Origin: Chloroflexota bacterium
GTDB lineage: Bacteria > Chloroflexota > Limnocylindria > Limnocylindrales > CSP1-4
NCBI GenBank assembly: GCA_021812735.1
Contig: JAKAMV010000455.1
Span: 1-7,836, forward strand
DNA length: 7,836 nt
Direction: 5' to 3'
The position numbers and the translations under genes were made by a program. The notes under the pieces are model-generated. The model saw only the letters and a program-made list of their open reading frames with translations. It was not told the origin of the DNA and did not search any database. Each line of letters begins with the position of its first letter. Position 1 is the stretch's first letter. Positions 6,818 through 7,836 of the stretch are shown in pieces.

Positions 6818-7006
6818 ACACTCCGCGCCGGTCCAAACCCGCCGCTCGTGGATCCCGCGCTCTGGGAGCAGGTTCAGCACATCCGGGCGGTCGGCCGGAC
6901 GCACGACGGGTGGCCGCGGACGTCGAGGCGGCCGTACGCGCTCACGATGCTCCACTGTGCTGCCTGCGGCCGCCCGGTTCGCCGCCGCGGCGCTGGCGTT
7001 ACCTGA
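6818..7006 (+). pseudogene. Remnant of a large serine recombinase (end of recombinase domain and start of zinc ribbon)
   Basis: This 62-codon open stretch lies between in-frame stops at 6815 and 7004. It reads PPLVDPALWEQVQHIRA (8-24), then a basic linker, then RPYALTMLHCAACGRPVRRR (38-57). This is the hallmark layout of large serine recombinases (phage integrase/transposon type): a [V/I]DP.LWE.VQ helix, the R.YAL..L..C..CG entry to the zinc ribbon, and the first CxxC pair (Cys47, Cys50). The second CxxC pair, the coiled coil, and the whole N-terminal catalytic domain with its serine are missing, and no start codon or ribosome-binding site fits. It is therefore a broken fragment, not a working enzyme. 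The fragment runs a few bases into the 3' end of the opposite-strand reductase gene, which marks a rearrangement junction. Identification rests on remembered family patterns. Confidence 0.75.
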
Positions 7007-7577
7007 CCGCCTCGTAGTGGAGGAGGATCTCCTTGTTCTTGCCCGGCTTCGTCTCGACCAGACTGAGCGTGGTCTGACCGTCCATCGGACCCCAGTACCG
7101 AGGACCCTTCCCATAGACCACGGGCATCACGAAGAACCAGTAGTCGTCGGCGAGATTGCGGCGGAGGCACTCCCTGACCACCGCGGGACCCCCTTCGAGC
7201 ATGATGTTCCCGCCCTTCTCCCGCCTCAGCTTCGCCAGAATCTCGGAGAGATCCCCGCTCAGGATCCTCGAGTTCTCCCAGTCGGTGGACGCAAGCCGGT
7301 GCGAGAGGCAGACCTTGTCGACGCGGTCCAGGTACCGTCGATAGTCGAGGAGCCAGGCCGCCTCGCCCGGCACGAGCGCCTTTTCGCTCCACGTCCGCTG
7401 ATGCCCCAGGAAGGATCTCCGGCCCATGACGACCGTCGTGACGTCGTCGAACCGGTCGTACCACATGTTTCGAAAGAGCGGGTTGGGCTCAGTCGAGGGC
7501 GGACCCGACGTCGGATACTCGGGAAAGGCACCGCGGCCGTCCAGGGTCATGTACACGTTTGCGGTGATCTTCCGCAT
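6999..7577 (-). CDS. RibD C-terminal / dihydrofolate reductase-like protein
   Basis: This minus-strand gene encodes 192 residues. The ATG at 7577-7575 is chosen because GGAGG (7590-7586 on this strand) lies eight bases before it and because the protein then starts MRKITANVYMTLDGRGAF, the usual N-terminus of this family. The open frame extends to a GTG at 7631, but those extra 18 residues are basic and unlike the family. Family marks are the first strand and loop (1-18), VVMGRRSFLGH (49-59), the adenine/ribose-contact region SGDLSEILAKLRREKGG (107-123), IMLEGGPAVVRECL (125-138) and VMPVVYGKGPRYWG (150-163). The fold binds NADPH. Members are related to the reductase half of RibD and to DHFR, but most stand-alone copies have no known substrate, so no pathway is assigned. 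It stands alone, and its TAA (7001-6999) overlaps the end of the recombinase remnant. It may be a passenger of the same lost element. Confidence 0.88.
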   Translation of the reverse strand: MRKITANVYMTLDGRGAFPEYPTSGPPSTEPNPLFRNMWYDRFDDVTTVVMGRRSFLGHQRTWSEKALVPGEAAWLLDYRRYLDRVDKVCLSHRLASTDWENSRILSGDLSEILAKLRREKGGNIMLEGGPAVVRECLRRNLADDYWFFVMPVVYGKGPRYWGPMDGQTTLSLVETKPGKNKEILLHYEAVR

Positions 7578-7836
7578 CGTCTCGTCCTCCGAGCCTCTTG
7601 CCCCACGCCGCGGATGCTTCCTTCGAGGCACCGAAGCATACGCACGGAGCTCCTCGTAGCGTTCATCAGCGACGAGGTCGGATGTCCTGCTGCTGACCGA
7701 GCAGCTCCAGCCGTCCGCTCGTCCTGGCCGGCCGCTTCAATCGATGTCACGGAGGCGGCGGCTCAGTCGCCGGGTCGCCGTCTGAACCAGCTCGCTCGCG
7801 GTGATCGACGCCTGGCGGGTCCGGAGCAGGCATCAG
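7578..7836. other. Right-edge region without a supportable gene
   Basis: These 259 bases upstream of the reductase should contain its promoter, but I see no clear -35/-10 pair. On the minus strand a short stop-bounded stretch (7835-7737) reads protein-like (LLRTRQASITASELVQTATR), but it has no ATG, GTG or TTG start and is only about 31 codons long. In the same frame after that stop, the bases leading to the reductase also read smoothly (DLVADERYEELRAYA). Both could be scraps of a decayed gene or chance; I assign no function. Confidence 0.35.

Noticed and set aside
6659..7114. Minus-strand open frame across the tRNA, recombinase remnant and reductase end
   Set aside because: It ends in the classic antisense-tRNA peptide and lacks any family pattern. 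The plus-strand tRNA and recombinase remnant explain the region better.
1..7836. CRISPR array, insertion sequence with terminal inverted repeats, toxin-antitoxin pair or replication origin
   Set aside because: I looked on both strands and saw no regularly spaced repeats, no paired inverted ends around a transposase, no recognisable toxin or antitoxin, and no origin-type boxes.

Overview
This 7.8 kb window is very GC-rich, with G or C at most third codon positions in the real genes. Together with the gene families present, this suggests a high-GC bacterium of the Chloroflexota or Actinomycetota type. That placement is inferred from composition and family style and is not shown by any marker gene.

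Left part (1-1740): the window opens inside the 3' part of a sugar-type ABC transporter solute-binding protein. Next comes a small secreted lipoprotein of unknown function, followed by a strong GC-rich hairpin (1436-1467). About 270 bases without a recognisable gene follow, including a coding-like stretch that may be a gene remnant. A SnoaL/NTF2-like protein lies on the minus strand (1738-2229).

Centre (2513-6235): a tight four-gene plus-strand operon encodes an ABC transporter ATPase, an ABC-2 type permease, a NarL-family sensor histidine kinase with a multi-helix membrane domain, and a NarL/LuxR-type response regulator. Start/stop overlaps (GTGA, ATGA) and a 17-base gap indicate co-transcription and translational coupling. 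The layout resembles export or resistance modules such as Bacillus subtilis yvfRSTU, in which the two-component system probably senses and controls the transporter's substrate or membrane state.

Right part (6236-7836): a gap with two short coding-like fragments leads to a complete tRNA-Gly(UCC) gene with an encoded CCA end. Just downstream lies a 62-codon remnant of a large serine recombinase, covering the segment before the zinc ribbon and the first CxxC pair. It runs into the 3' end of a minus-strand RibD/dihydrofolate-reductase-like gene. A recombinase scrap next to a tRNA gene is the most interesting feature here and suggests an old, decayed integrative element. The final ~260 bases contain no gene I can support.

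I found no CRISPR array, intact insertion sequence or clearly novel system. The best leads are the recombinase remnant, the unknown lipoprotein and the sensor-linked exporter operon.
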